Shown: one piece after another, positions 46,150-55,778 of the stretch
Layout: each line of letters begins with the position of its first letter
How positions within the stretch are numbered: the first letter of the stretch is position 1
Origin: Sparassis latifolia
Lineage: Eukaryota > Basidiomycota > Agaricomycetes > Polyporales > Sparassidaceae
DNA: 64,000 nucleotides
Reading direction: 5' to 3'
Assembly: GCA_018466975.1 (NCBI GenBank)
Contig: CM031556.1
Coordinates: forward strand, 1,922,001 to 1,986,000
Program-made: the position numbers and the translations under genes
Notes under the pieces: model-generated
What the model was told of the DNA's origin: nothing
Database searches by the model: none
Seen by the model: only the letters and a program-made list of their open reading frames with translations

Positions 46150-47542
46150 CTAATCTTCCCCGTCAAAATCGATATGTTCATCCCCTTCTGCACCCATTGA
46201 TATGCTATGAACAACCTTGTCTTCCTCCTCAGAGGGAAACTCGTCATCCGACCCCTCCAAATCCCTGACGCGTTTCTCCAACTCGAGCAATCCCTGCGTC
46301 ACCTCACGGTGATGGGCAGGAACCATGTCGACGTGAGTGGCGAGGACACTGAAGCGAGTGTCGAAGAGAGCGGGGTCGCCGCCGAGTGCACCCATGATGG
46401 CATTGAGCTGCGAGCACATCGTATGTTGGCTATCCTCAAGCGCCCATGTGCATTGCCAGTTACACCTAAGTGCGGACTCGAGTGTCGCGATCTGCTCGGT
46501 CGGCTGCAGCGAATGGAAGTTGGCCGGGAGAACATCCGCGAAATACGAATGGAAAGTCGCGTGGCGCGATGGGTCATCAAGAGATATGGCAGGGACACTT
46601 GGACTACCATGACTTCCCTGCGATCCGGTGTGCTCGATGGGAGATGGCACAATGCGCAAGGACCGCGCAGACATCTGGCGACTGATGGAGCAGTCAGACG
46701 GGCGTCTGGGAAGCGTGGCGGTAACACGCAGTGCGGGACGGGAGTACCTGTCATCCATCGTGTCGGCCATGACGGATTGCGAGCGCGAGGGCACACTCAT
46801 CTGAAGTTGAGGGGGAGGCATGGACGACGCTGCGCAGATCGGCGCTGGGTCATCGATCATCATCGGATTGGTTGGCAGAGAGGCGGTGTGATGCTTCACT
46901 GGACGCTCCTCACTCACGATCGATCTGATCGGCAGTGGAGATGGGTGGCGACTCTGCGCGGATGGTGCAACAGGAGCCGTACCGACGATGGCAGCAGACG
47001 AAATGACGGATCCACAATCGATCGAACCTGCGCTCCCCGTCTCGCGGTTCAAAGCGAGATGCGTCAGTTGGGAAGTGGACATGGTCAACGCAGGCCGCGG
47101 GAGGGGCAATGTGATCGCGGGCTTGGTACTTTGCGTGCTGCGAGTACCCAAAGTTGCGATCTTTGGAGCAGGCGGAGCGACGGGTCGCGGGCGGATTACC
47201 TTCTTCCCCTCTTTCTTGGACATAGATGATGCAGGCAGGGGCGCCATGAGGGACTTGTACGCAGCCAATGCGTCTTTGATTTCGGTGCGGCTTTCGAGTG
47301 TAAGGGGGACCTTGAACCCCTCCGCGGTTAAATGCGCGTGCATGGCCCATGCGCACTCCTGCATATCCGGAATCCACCATAGCTTAACCCTTGAATACTG
47401 GAGAGGGATGGCGACGTACAATGCGATCCCTCAGACCCTCAGCCCATCCGCGATCTCACGTGCATGGGACCTTCATCGCTGCGATGAGCTCCATAATGAA
47501 CACTGCATAGTCTTTCATTTGCAGGCCAGCGAATTCCGACAT
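46150..47542 (-). CDS. Antisense cargo ORF C of the gypsy element, unknown function
   Basis: A first exon from ATG 47542 reads MSEFAGLQMKDYAVFIMELI. A long frame from about 47397 down to 46150 (YSRVKLWWIPDMQECAWAMH ... ) encodes ~416 residues. An acceptor (CTCCAG) at 47398 and a donor (GTGAGA at 47459) suggest an intron, but that pair breaks phase; a weaker donor at 47470 would keep it. The centre is disordered (Pro/Ser/Arg-rich). The C-terminus has a helical LLELEKRVRDLEGSDDEFPS segment and an acidic tail. No domain recognised. It lies antisense between integrase and the 3' LTR. Confidence 0.4.
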
Positions 47543-47791
47543 GGTGCGGGTGGAGGAGTTTTGGGAGATAAGGTTGAAGGGCTGAAAAGGAACACATGTG
47601 GCCGACATTCCAAGGAGGCCCGGAATCTGTATAGGCACGAGAACGCGGGTAAAAGCGCCCCGTCGCACTGATCGCGCACCCCCCCAGAAATATTCGCAAT
47701 TCTATCGAGTGTGGGGCGGGGACAATATCTGGGCGGCTCAGAGGCCAGGAATAATAGTAATACAAGCGGTGACGTTATGCGAACGCAGTAT

Positions 47792-48340
47792 CTACACCTC
47801 TTCATCATCATCGTTCTCTTCCGACCCAGCCGGAACCTCGTTGTCTGCATCTGAGTCGGGCTGTTCTGCATACAAAGTGGGGACGGTCACCCCGGCTCCA
47901 CGGAGTGCGTTCGCCATAGTCGCGAAGTCGGCAGCCATCCGATCCTGCTTCTGGCAGATGTAGTACAATGCAGTGTCGAAGCCGTTGACGCGGGTGGCGA
48001 GGTCATCAGCATCGGCAGCAGATGTGGGAGCACTGCAAAGTTTGTTCAGAAGGGCGGTCGCCTTGTTGTTGTCCCGCTTCAGGTGCTCTTGTTCCTCCTC
48101 CAAACTCGTAATGCGAGCCTCGAGGTCTTGCAGTAGGTCCTTCTGCGACTCGCGAATGAGCACATCGCGGTGAGGGCGAGGCATGGGTGGTACATCGACA
48201 TACGGGACATGGCCTCTGACAGGACCTGTGTCCTCCACAGATGACGATTCTGCCACACGACGGGCTCCCGAGGCGGTAGCCGTCTTGCCACGGGATCGCT
48301 TCATCTGCAGTCCTGGTGATCCCGCAGTGTGGGTGGACAT
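47792..48340 (-). CDS. Antisense cargo ORF B: coiled-coil protein with acidic tail
   Basis: ATG 48340 opens MSTHTAGSPGLQMKRSRGKT; the frame is open further upstream to 48493. A heptad-like segment (LLQDLEARITSLEEEQEHLK and following) predicts a coiled coil. Then comes VNGFDTALYYICQKQDRMAA and a run of Asp/Glu at the end (SEENDDDEEV). The coil-then-acidic-tail plan matches ORF C, suggesting related roles. Function unknown. Confidence 0.4.
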   Translation of the reverse strand: MSTHTAGSPGLQMKRSRGKTATASGARRVAESSSVEDTGPVRGHVPYVDVPPMPRPHRDVLIRESQKDLLQDLEARITSLEEEQEHLKRDNNKATALLNKLCSAPTSAADADDLATRVNGFDTALYYICQKQDRMAADFATMANALRGAGVTVPTLYAEQPDSDADNEVPAGSEENDDDEEV

Positions 48341-48468
48341 TGCTAGTGGGGGAGGAATTAGTGAGAGCGTGATCCAGGAGATATCGGCTTGGACGCACCC
48401 TGGGATTTCGCCCTCTGCTTTGCATACGTGCACCTGCACCTCCGTGCCTGACATCTGGCGCAGGATCC

Positions 48469-48981
48469 TCACGCGGAGGTGCCAAACTCGCAATCCACCT
48501 CGGCGATCTGACAGGCATCACAAGCAGGAATGTGGATCGATGGAGGCGGCGCAGCGCGACGCTCAACCTCGGTGAAATAATCACGGCCCAGTGCGAGCCA
48601 CTCCATGGCGGCATCGATCTCATCTTGTGAAGGCTCCGGAAGGAGGGCACTAGAAAACGACTGCGCGCGGGCATGAACGATCACGTCCACGAACGCTGTG
48701 CGAATCGCGTCGATCTCCCGGGGATCGAAATTCAACTCCCTGAAGTCGGTGAGGGTCTTGAAGCGAGCCTCCAGGACACCCTGATGGGAAAAAGGGGGGT
48801 CAAAGGCAGACAGCGAAGAAGATGGAATACGGACCACCAACTCGGACAGCGCATGAGTCCACACCTGCTGCACCTGGTTTTGCGCGGACCTATCTCCCTT
48901 AGCGAGATGACCTTGGACTTGCGCCACGGCGTCGCGGAGGTCGTACTCTGCGATAATACAAGCAGTGGAGACTGCAGCCAT
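48469..48981 (-). CDS. Antisense cargo ORF A with a cysteine-rich C-terminus
   Basis: 170 codons from MAAVSTACIIAEYDLRDAVA to CDACQIAEVDCEFGTSA. The end has C-x2-C-x6-C, half of a zinc-cluster-like pattern. The following DNA (GTGAGG at the stop, then another Cys-containing stretch read in the ORF B frame) hints that ORFs A and B are exons of one gene; I could not find a phase-consistent junction. Unknown function. Confidence 0.4.
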   Translation of the reverse strand: MAAVSTACIIAEYDLRDAVAQVQGHLAKGDRSAQNQVQQVWTHALSELVVRIPSSSLSAFDPPFSHQGVLEARFKTLTDFRELNFDPREIDAIRTAFVDVIVHARAQSFSSALLPEPSQDEIDAAMEWLALGRDYFTEVERRAAPPPSIHIPACDACQIAEVDCEFGTSA

Positions 48982-49340
48982 TTCAGCGGGAAATCGTGAA
49001 AAAAAGGGGGGGGGGGCTATACTACAGGCAAGCGACCCGAGGGTGCGTGGAACCCACGCATGAGATCGCGGGTGCTACGTGCAAACATCTACTCGCGCTG
49101 GAAGACCGGGCACCAGAGTCAGTACTGCGGAATGGCGGATGAAGCACCAGTGCCGCGGAGCGCCGACCAAGAAGTCTCGCGGAGCGCTGGATCAAGTGGC
49201 GGAGCGCCGACCGAGAGGATCTCATATAGCGACGGACTTAGACAATGTCACGCACCCAGTCTGGCATCGCGTAGTATCCGCGGATCGTTCTTGTGTATGG
49301 GGCCCAGGTACCCTGACCGAGGACGGTCAGTATTTGAAGT

Positions 49341-49350
49341 GTTGAGGAGA
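49341..49350 (+). other. Putative polypurine tract before the 3' LTR
   Basis: GTTGAGGAGA directly precedes the TGAAGGG start of the 3' LTR. It is short and interrupted, but in the right place. Confidence 0.45.
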
Positions 49351-50737
49351 TGAAGGGACGCAGAGCGCGCTGAGGTGGGAATCACATCCGGGAAGCAGTC
49401 TCACATTTTGGAGATACTACAGGGTGCTACACAAACCGACCCCTAGTCCAACATCAGTTGGAAGCTGGTTATCAGAGGAGGGCATGCTACGAGCCCGAAC
49501 GCTACTTCCAATTCCTCGACTGTGATCCGCAACCGTCTCAAAGTACCATCCGCCAGCTTGCGTCTACCAGTGATTCCACGCATGACATCATACAGTTCGC
49601 GGGCTGCATTGCGCAATGTCTCAACCCGAAGGCGCAAGGTTCCTGATGGCGATAAAAAGCTGAGGAACACAACTCCAGGAAAATAGGGACAGGACGACCG
49701 CGCACCAATGTCAGGGAGACCATCCGGTGGGTGGCCTAAACCAAAGTCCTCGCGGACAGCAGGGTCGTCATACAGAACGTGGGCAGTCAAACCATGAGGA
49801 ATGACCGCAGGAAGGTGATCCGCAATTTGGGGTATCATCCGACGACCACCTTCTACAGTGCGAGCTGTTGCCAGGTGTATTTCCACCTGGGCCAGGACAG
49901 GGATATCGCATGGAAGGAGTAGGATAATCCCCACGCTGGCCACTTCAGACTGGGCTTGGACCATAAGGACCTCAGGAACATGTGAGGGTCAGACAGCAAA
50001 GGATCATATGCTCGTGGGGGCCTCACCAGCAGGACGTGCATCTGGACCGCCCATGCTTTCCACAGGATCGGATCGAAGGGCTCAGTAAAGATCTTAATGC
50101 GAAGAAGAGCTTCTGCGAGGGTGTATTTGCGAAGGATGACGCTGGCGTCCATGGATGGGAGATTGAGTTTAGGATGGGAGATGCCTCCGAGACGGACGGG
50201 TCCTTATTAGGCGCTCGGGCGGGTTCGGTGACGGAAGGTCCCTCGGAATGAGTAGGAGCGTGAGGGGACGGGATTGCGAGATATGGCGTGATGGGCAGTG
50301 ATTCAGCGGAGCGATTGTTAAGCAGATGCGGGCAGTATCGGGAGGGCAGGAAAGGTCAGGACTAGTTAAGTATGATGGCAGGGAAAAAGGGGAAGAGGAG
50401 AACCCACCGTCCCGGAAGGTACGCTTGCAAAAAGACTCGTTTCCCATTCCCATCCCATCCAGTTAGTGCGTCTTTGGGCAGTCTTGCATTTTGTGCGTTT
50501 TCTGGGCAGTCTTGCATTTCTGCGTTTTAGCGTTCTCCTTAGGGCAGTGCGATTTTAGTCCGACGTGTTGTCCAGCAATCATTGCGACTACAGAGATTTT
50601 CCTAGCTACACTTTCGGGCCACCCACCTCATACCTCTGGAATAGACTCTTCTCCCTCGTTGCATCTCAGACCCCACGCGGACTTGATTCCACTCGTACTC
50701 CACCTTTCCAGCTTGCGACGGAACATCAATCACGTCA
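49351..50737 (+). repeat. 3' LTR of the gypsy element
   Basis: Direct copy of 38500-39883 (see there). Substitutions between copies include CCGAC/CCAAC, CTGCC/CCGCC, CGCGT/CGCAT, GGGAC/GGAAC, TCATG/TCGTG, CTCGG/CTCAG and GCGAT/GCAAT. Confidence 0.9.
49443..49964 (-). CDS. Antisense ORF inside the 3' LTR, unknown function
   Basis: The 3' LTR copy of the 173-codon antisense ORF. An overlapping minus-strand ORF 50152-49853 (MDASVILRKYTLAEALLRIK) could be its 5' exon. Together with ORFs A-C this makes a block of antisense frames downstream of the 3' LTR's minus strand. Confidence 0.4.
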   Translation of the reverse strand: MVQAQSEVASVGIILLLPCDIPVLAQVEIHLATARTVEGGRRMIPQIADHLPAVIPHGLTAHVLYDDPAVREDFGLGHPPDGLPDIGARSSCPYFPGVVFLSFLSPSGTLRLRVETLRNAARELYDVMRGITGRRKLADGTLRRLRITVEELEVAFGLVACPPLITSFQLMLD

Positions 50738-51407
50738 ACATTCCACGGGACCATAACACCGACTGCGCCATCAAGTGGATGACACAGGCAGCGATGCGAG
50801 GCGGGGCGGCAGGACAAGGCAAGACGACGGGCAAAGGCGATGACAGACATGGCCAGAACACACAGGCAGGTTGCAGGCACGCGGAGGGTACGCATCACGT
50901 CCCCAGCTGTGGCCCACAGCGGCACGTCAATGGGAGGCACGCCAGCGTGAGCTAGTGGCCGCCCATGTTGTGGTCAGGGTCACCAGCCTCGGAGGTCGCT
51001 CCGGGGTTGGGACCCAGCTGACTGCTGCCAGCAGGGGCATTGTCAGTGCTGGGTGTGGGTGGTTTGGGGTCTGGCAGCTGCATCGCCACTCATCGACGAG
51101 GACATGATAACAACTCGTGGGTCAGGGGTACCGGCCAAGTGCGTCCGTCACGAAGGTCTGCCGGGAAGTGTCCCTCAAACGGGGTCACATCTTCGAGGAC
51201 CTGTCTGAGAACGTAGTTGCGGTGTCAACGGTGGAACTCCTCGAGGAATCCAATCCGCATGGGATGGAATCCATGGGCAGTGTACCATCGTGCGACATCG
51301 TATATGGACGAGTTTTGGGCGGATGAGCAGGGGAACGGTGTCATGCACCAAAAGTGTTTGGCTTGTGAACACGTAACCACCAGTGAAGCGCTCGACGAAG
51401 AAGTCAC
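50738..51407. other. Gene-free repeat-like DNA right of the gypsy element
   Basis: Short overlapping ORFs on both strands with no recognisable domain. Minus-strand pieces such as VDIRC-like or FTGGYVFTSQTLLVHDT are not interpretable. Confidence 0.3.
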
Positions 51408-52436
51408 GTGACTAAGACAGAACCCGAGAACGTTTGGCCGAGTGTGTCACCTGACACTCACATTATGCTATTGAACGGGAAAAACTCGGAAAGTGCTTTC
51501 TCCCTACTTCTCCCTGCTCGCTTTATGCTATTGGACATGGAGGTCCCAAGAGTTTTGTCTTCCCTGTTTCTCCCTGCTCACTTTATGCTATTGGACACGA
51601 AGGTCCTAAGACATTTTTCCTTCCTACTTTCCCCTTTGATCACGTGATGCTCTTATTTTGCTATTGGCCAATCTGCCATGTAACACTACTATGTAACGGT
51701 CACAATGGGTGACACCTGAGGGGTATAAAAGGACCCCCGAGGCACCCCGACCCTCAGTCTTCTCTCCCCACTTATAGCACTCCTATAAGTGAAGAGTTCT
51801 CCCTCCACTTGTAGCTTACTCTACAAAGTGATAAACTAAAAGAATAGGAGTTTGTTCCACTCCTCCCAGTAACATTGTTACTCGTAATCAAAAGGATCCC
51901 GACGAAGTCAGTTCAGCACAGACAGTGAGTTGTTACAAACACAACTACTGCACTCTCGTATCGTTTCTGTTGGATAGTCTAGCACACGGTTGCCAGATAC
52001 TCAACCCGTTCTCGGAAAGTTCTCGGACAACACGTAGGAAAGTTATTGGCCAGGCACATTGTATTAGGACACACGCACTCGGTAAAGCCCTGCACACGGT
52101 TGTAGGCACTCGGATAGGAACACAGAAGACTCGGTAAGCCCTGCACACGGTTGTAGGCACACTGTTAAGAAGACAACGAAGAATCGGTAAGCCCTGCACA
52201 CGGTTGTAGGCACACTGTTAAGAAGACAACGAAGACTTGGTAAGCCCTGCATACGGTTGTAGGCACATGGATAAGAGAACACAGAAGACTCAGCATCGTA
52301 TAAGAAGACAGAACGCAAGCCCTTGCACACAGTTGCTAGGCATCCCCCTCTACATTCCTCCATCTGTATTGTACAGACTACCATCCCGACTTCAGACAAC
52401 AAATCACACGTATAGCTCAGGCGTCCCTAACCCATT
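51408..52436 (+). mobile_element. LTR-like region with TATA box and internal tandem repeats
   Basis: Three copies of a ~66-bp unit containing TTATGCTATTGRAC (about 51465-51620) precede a strong TATA box TATAAAA at 51724-51730. Pyrimidine-rich leader DNA follows, then a second tandem array. This is the U3-R-U5 plan of a retroelement LTR on the plus strand. Exact ends were not found, no second copy is in the window, and no plus-strand gag follows. A solo LTR inserted in the minus-strand gag-like remnant is the simplest reading. Confidence 0.45.
52080..52290. repeat. ~57-60-bp tandem repeat, about four copies
   Basis: CGGTAAGCCCTGCACACGGT followed by TGTAGGCAC recurs near 52080, 52131, 52186 and 52240, separated by variable AAGAAGACAACGAAGA or AGGAACACAGAAGA spacers. 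Confidence 0.8.
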
Positions 52437-52437
52437 A

Positions 52438-53469
52438 TCATAAATTTGATATCACCGAACAACTGTGATAGCCCGGTGTACTTTCCCATTTGCCATGCCC
52501 GGTAAACCACAGCGAAGTACCACTCACTTGACCGGGAGTCAAAAGCTCCTCCGGCCAAGGCCCGTGCATACCCTGAGTCGACAACGCACTCTCGATAATT
52601 ATATCGGGAGCACCTGCCATCGGGTCCTCGACCTCTGAGGGGTATAATCCTCGCTCTACCGCTATCTCCTCAATGGAGTTCCTCATTCCCGAGGGGACGG
52701 GTTGATCCATTGGGTCAACTTTGTCTCCTGAGGAATTTTCAAGTTCATCCATTATCCTTTCAAACCGCTCATTCTGCGCTTGGCAGGTCCGTTCGTGTGT
52801 CTCACGAATGGCCTGCATCTCACGTTCTTGCTTCTCTTGCAGTGCGTCAAGTTCGCGGTTCGCCTCTTCTCGAGCCCGCTGGAGTGCCTCTTGGGCTCTC
52901 TCTCTGTGCACGCATTCTGATGAGCTCATGCTTGCAGTGCTTCCTGGGGCTCTATCCTTAGCGCGACGTATTTCGTCCGCTAAGGAAGATGTCGGTTGCG
53001 CTGACAGGGCCAGGGACGGAAGTCTCTGTGAGTAATGCGAAGGATGTCATGGTGTCCTTCCCATTCTCATCATTTCCGTTTCTTTGCTGGCCTGATGAGA
53101 TCCAGTGGATCTCACCGGCGTTCTGACATTACGGTCAGAGGCGGATTCCCGCCGCTGCTCGTCCATTCGGCCTCCTCGTGTTTAGCGTGAAGGTTCGACG
53201 TACGACAGCATAGGGGATCGTGGGGCTGGTGATGCCAGTTCTTGCCCACAGTCCATTATTTCTGAGGCTGGCATGCCAGTGTCCGCGTGCACGCCATCAT
53301 GGGGTGCGCTCTTGGCCATGTCTGCCAGAGCTGCGTGCTCTGCTTGTCTTGACTGGGAGCGTGTTATCCATGTGTTTTTGGGGCCTTGACTTGCCATTGG
53401 GTGGCAAGTTAAGGTTCTTGATTTCTTAATGGGGGTCTTCACTGTCGAATAGAATTTTTCGCAGGGCAA
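52438..53469 (-). pseudogene. Retroelement gag-like remnant
   Basis: Two minus-strand frames: 53469-53182 (MASQGPKNTWITRSQSRQAE from about 53397) and 52929-52438 (RERAQEALQRAREEANRELD coiled coil, then GPWPEELLTPGQVSGTSLWF). The TRSQSR start resembles gag N-termini of Agaricomycete LTR elements, and the position, just inside the minus-strand LTR at 53487-53740, fits. The frames are not continuous and no pol follows, so it is a fragment. Confidence 0.4.
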
Positions 53470-53486
53470 ATTGGACTGTAAAAAAG

Positions 53487-53740
53487 TGTAATGGGGGGTG
53501 AGACCTTATCACACCGAACCTCAGATACAGTGCACCAAGCTCTATTCTGGAGCGTCGTCCATGTATCAAGGTCGTGATGTGTAAAGTCTCTGACTTCAAC
53601 ACACCGATGCGCGCTCGATACACGCAGAGCGTATACAAACAGTACACAACAGTTACATAATACATGATGAGATTAGATAAGATTAGGGCACAAGTACCGC
53701 TTGGTACTTGTGCCCCGCAATACAACAGCGGCATGTTACA
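53487..53740 (-). mobile_element. 254-bp LTR, copy 2
   Basis: Nearly identical to 38226-38479 and in the same orientation (minus strand TGTAACATGCC ... CATTACA). Flanks AAAAG and TAGAT do not match each other or those of copy 1. It is either the 5' LTR of a minus-strand element whose 3' LTR is copy 1, or a separate solo LTR. Confidence 0.75.
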
Positions 53741-54154
53741 TAGATTCACCTTGGTGAAACCCAAGGTACGTACTCTTATTCCTTTACTCTTCATCGCCTC
53801 TTGGCTAGCCTCTGCCGCTGTCTTATCTTCTACTTCTAGGCCACTGGCGTTCCCATCAACACCATCAGCTGCTACAGTAGGCTCTCGACTTGGCTCCCCA
53901 TCTTGTGTGACTGCGCTGTGAAGCAGCGGCACTGCTTCTATCTTGAGTTCCTCCTCGACATACCCCAGCCTCTCTCTCATGATCTGCAGCTCGCTTTCCA
54001 AGATCTTGTTCTTAGCATGCAAGACCTGGACCCTCTTATTGTTCTCACTCTGGTAGGCTGTGAAGGCCATTTTGAGGTCCGTGATATCATCAACAGCTGC
54101 TTTAAAGTGCGCAGCATTCACCTGAGGTGCAGCGGCATTGGACGGCAGCAGCAT
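53741..54154 (-). pseudogene. Coiled-coil ORF broken by LTR copy 2
   Basis: Minus-strand frame from ATG 54154 (MLLPSNAAAPQVNAAHFKAA). It has a heptad-rich segment (LHAKNKILESELQIMRERLG) and an acidic/Ala-rich stretch, ending KSKGIRVRTLGFTKVN exactly at the LTR edge. The frame then continues only as LTR sequence. Similar in style to the gypsy antisense ORFs B and C. Function unknown. Confidence 0.35.
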
Positions 54155-54742
54155 GGAGACTCCAGGGATACTGCTGTGGAGAAGATGAGAGGACAGAGGA
54201 TATCGATGCAAGTCAGTGCTTCATCATTACTGAAATATATTCCTTTCAACATTGTGTTCTATGAGAGTAAGAGAAATGTCTGCAGTGCAGATCCACAACG
54301 ACGAGGAGAGCACTTAATTAGCTACCATCAGCTCCCGAATCAGTAGTGGTGTGTATTATGTAATTCTCTGGCATTGCACATCATTGTGAGCCTTCGCAGA
54401 TTCTACCGGAGTGGAATGTGCAGGGAAATATTGGTGTAGTCAGGGTGCAATGGGCCTAAAACATTAACATTGACAGCAGATCGCGACTTGGGTGCAATCC
54501 AAGTGAAATGTGCTCAAATTTTGCATGAAATGGCCAGATCACCACATGATTCCTGCTGGGTGTAATCTGGCGCTTCACGCGATGCAGCCTCCATATGAGG
54601 GGAAAATGCAGGGTGGCTGCATATCTTCTCAGGTCAAATTCCTGCTGCTTAGCACATTTGAGCCAAATTTTCCCTATACATGGGAAAACTGCTGACTTAC
54701 ATGAACAGCCAAGTGAAGGGTAACCCATGTTCTACCTTTGTC
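54155..54742. other. No gene seen
   Basis: AT-rich DNA between the coiled-coil ORF and the 607-bp TIR element. Only short unsupported ORFs. Confidence 0.4.
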
Positions 54743-55349
54743 ACAATAGGGGGAGTCAAAGTTGGCGATTTTGGGGCGATTCAGAGTTTCTCCGAAGACG
54801 GATTCTGACGACGATTTTGCATCCCAGAATCGACTCAAAATCAGAATCGGACGTGAATCGCGTCGAATCGTCGAATCGCCTCTGGAGGCGCTTCAACCTC
54901 AGAATCGCCGATTCTCGCACCTCGATTCTCCTCCCTCTGTATCTGCCACTACAAGATATGTAATCATTAGAAACAATTAGTTATCCTTTATAGAATCCAT
55001 GATAGATGCATGCCCTAGTGATAATATGTGGACTGTGATCTCATTTGCCATGCAATTCTCTATACTTTAAATTTCTGAGTTCTGCCCTTTCCTTGTTCAA
55101 TACTCATACTAAAAACACCCAGGGAGATAAGCTGTGGCACACGTTAAAGAAACTATGTATGTCTTTTTCCAGTACAGTACAGTACAGCAAAATCCTCGCT
55201 GGAATCGGCACAAAATCGCATGAACCCTCCACAACGAAACGGGGTGGTCAAAATTGATGGGATTTTCACACGATTCAGTTCACCGAAATCGACTTAGAAT
55301 CGTTCCCAGAATCGCTCACAGAATCGTCCACTCTGACTACCCCTATTGT
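54743..55349. mobile_element. 607-bp TIR element rich in GAATCG/CGATTC words
   Basis: Left end ACAATAGGGGGAGTCAAAGT; right end, read on the other strand, ACAATAGGGGTAGTCAGAGT. Similarity continues inward for about 45 bp (GGCGATTTTGGGGCGATTC against GACGATTCTGTGAGCGATTC). Both subterminal regions (54765-54925 and 55195-55320) are crowded with AATCG/CGATT words, often GAATCG. No ORF is present, so it is non-autonomous. Target duplication unclear. Confidence 0.65.
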
Positions 55350-55778
55350 AACCATCATGTGAATGGTGAACTTAACCATTAGTCACTCACTTCAGTGTGT
55401 GCAGATAACCATCAAGGAGTAAACATGAAGATTCTACCATATGGAACAGCTGCAGGACACTATGGAATATGAATGATAACCAAGGAAGAGTGTAGGGTAT
55501 ATTGGAGGAAAGAGGGTGGGGTTACTTGTAGTTACTGACTGTTGTGTTCAGTGCTGACCAAGCACCCTTAGACAGTTGAAGTCAAATGAATGCCTCTACA
55601 GACACACTCAGACACATTCTGTTTCCTGGACATTGAAAAGAAAAGTCATATCAAGAGGATCCAGGAGGTACAGATGTGCTGTACTATTCTTTATTCTGTG
55701 CTCTTCCAGCCAAAAGAATATAAGTGTGACACTTTTAATCACGTGGAGGTAGTGTCACGAGGAGGATTGGCACCAGTT
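55350..55778. other. No gene seen
   Basis: Short spacer between two TIR elements; no supported ORF. Confidence 0.4.

Larger units (their letters stand above)
38500..50737 (+). mobile_element. Complete but inactivated Ty3/gypsy LTR retrotransposon, ~12.2 kb
   Basis: Long terminal repeats 38500-39883 and 49351-50737 bound a primer-binding site, gag-protease, reverse transcriptase-RNase H-integrase in gypsy order, then ~3.4 kb of mainly antisense ORFs, a purine tract and the 3' LTR. The gag and pol frames carry eight in-frame stops. The copy therefore cannot move by itself although the LTRs differ at only about eight places. No clear target-site duplication was seen (left flank ...ACACGT, right flank ACATTC...). 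Confidence 0.9.

Noticed and set aside
46207..47229. 340-codon plus-strand ORF opposite antisense ORF C
   Set aside because: It has an Arg/His-rich composition typical of the complement of a real or once-real coding frame; the minus strand has the ordered segments and splice signals.
38495..50742. Target-site duplication of the gypsy element
   Set aside because: The flanking bases (ACACGT on the left, ACATTC on the right) agree only at three positions, so I do not claim a duplication.
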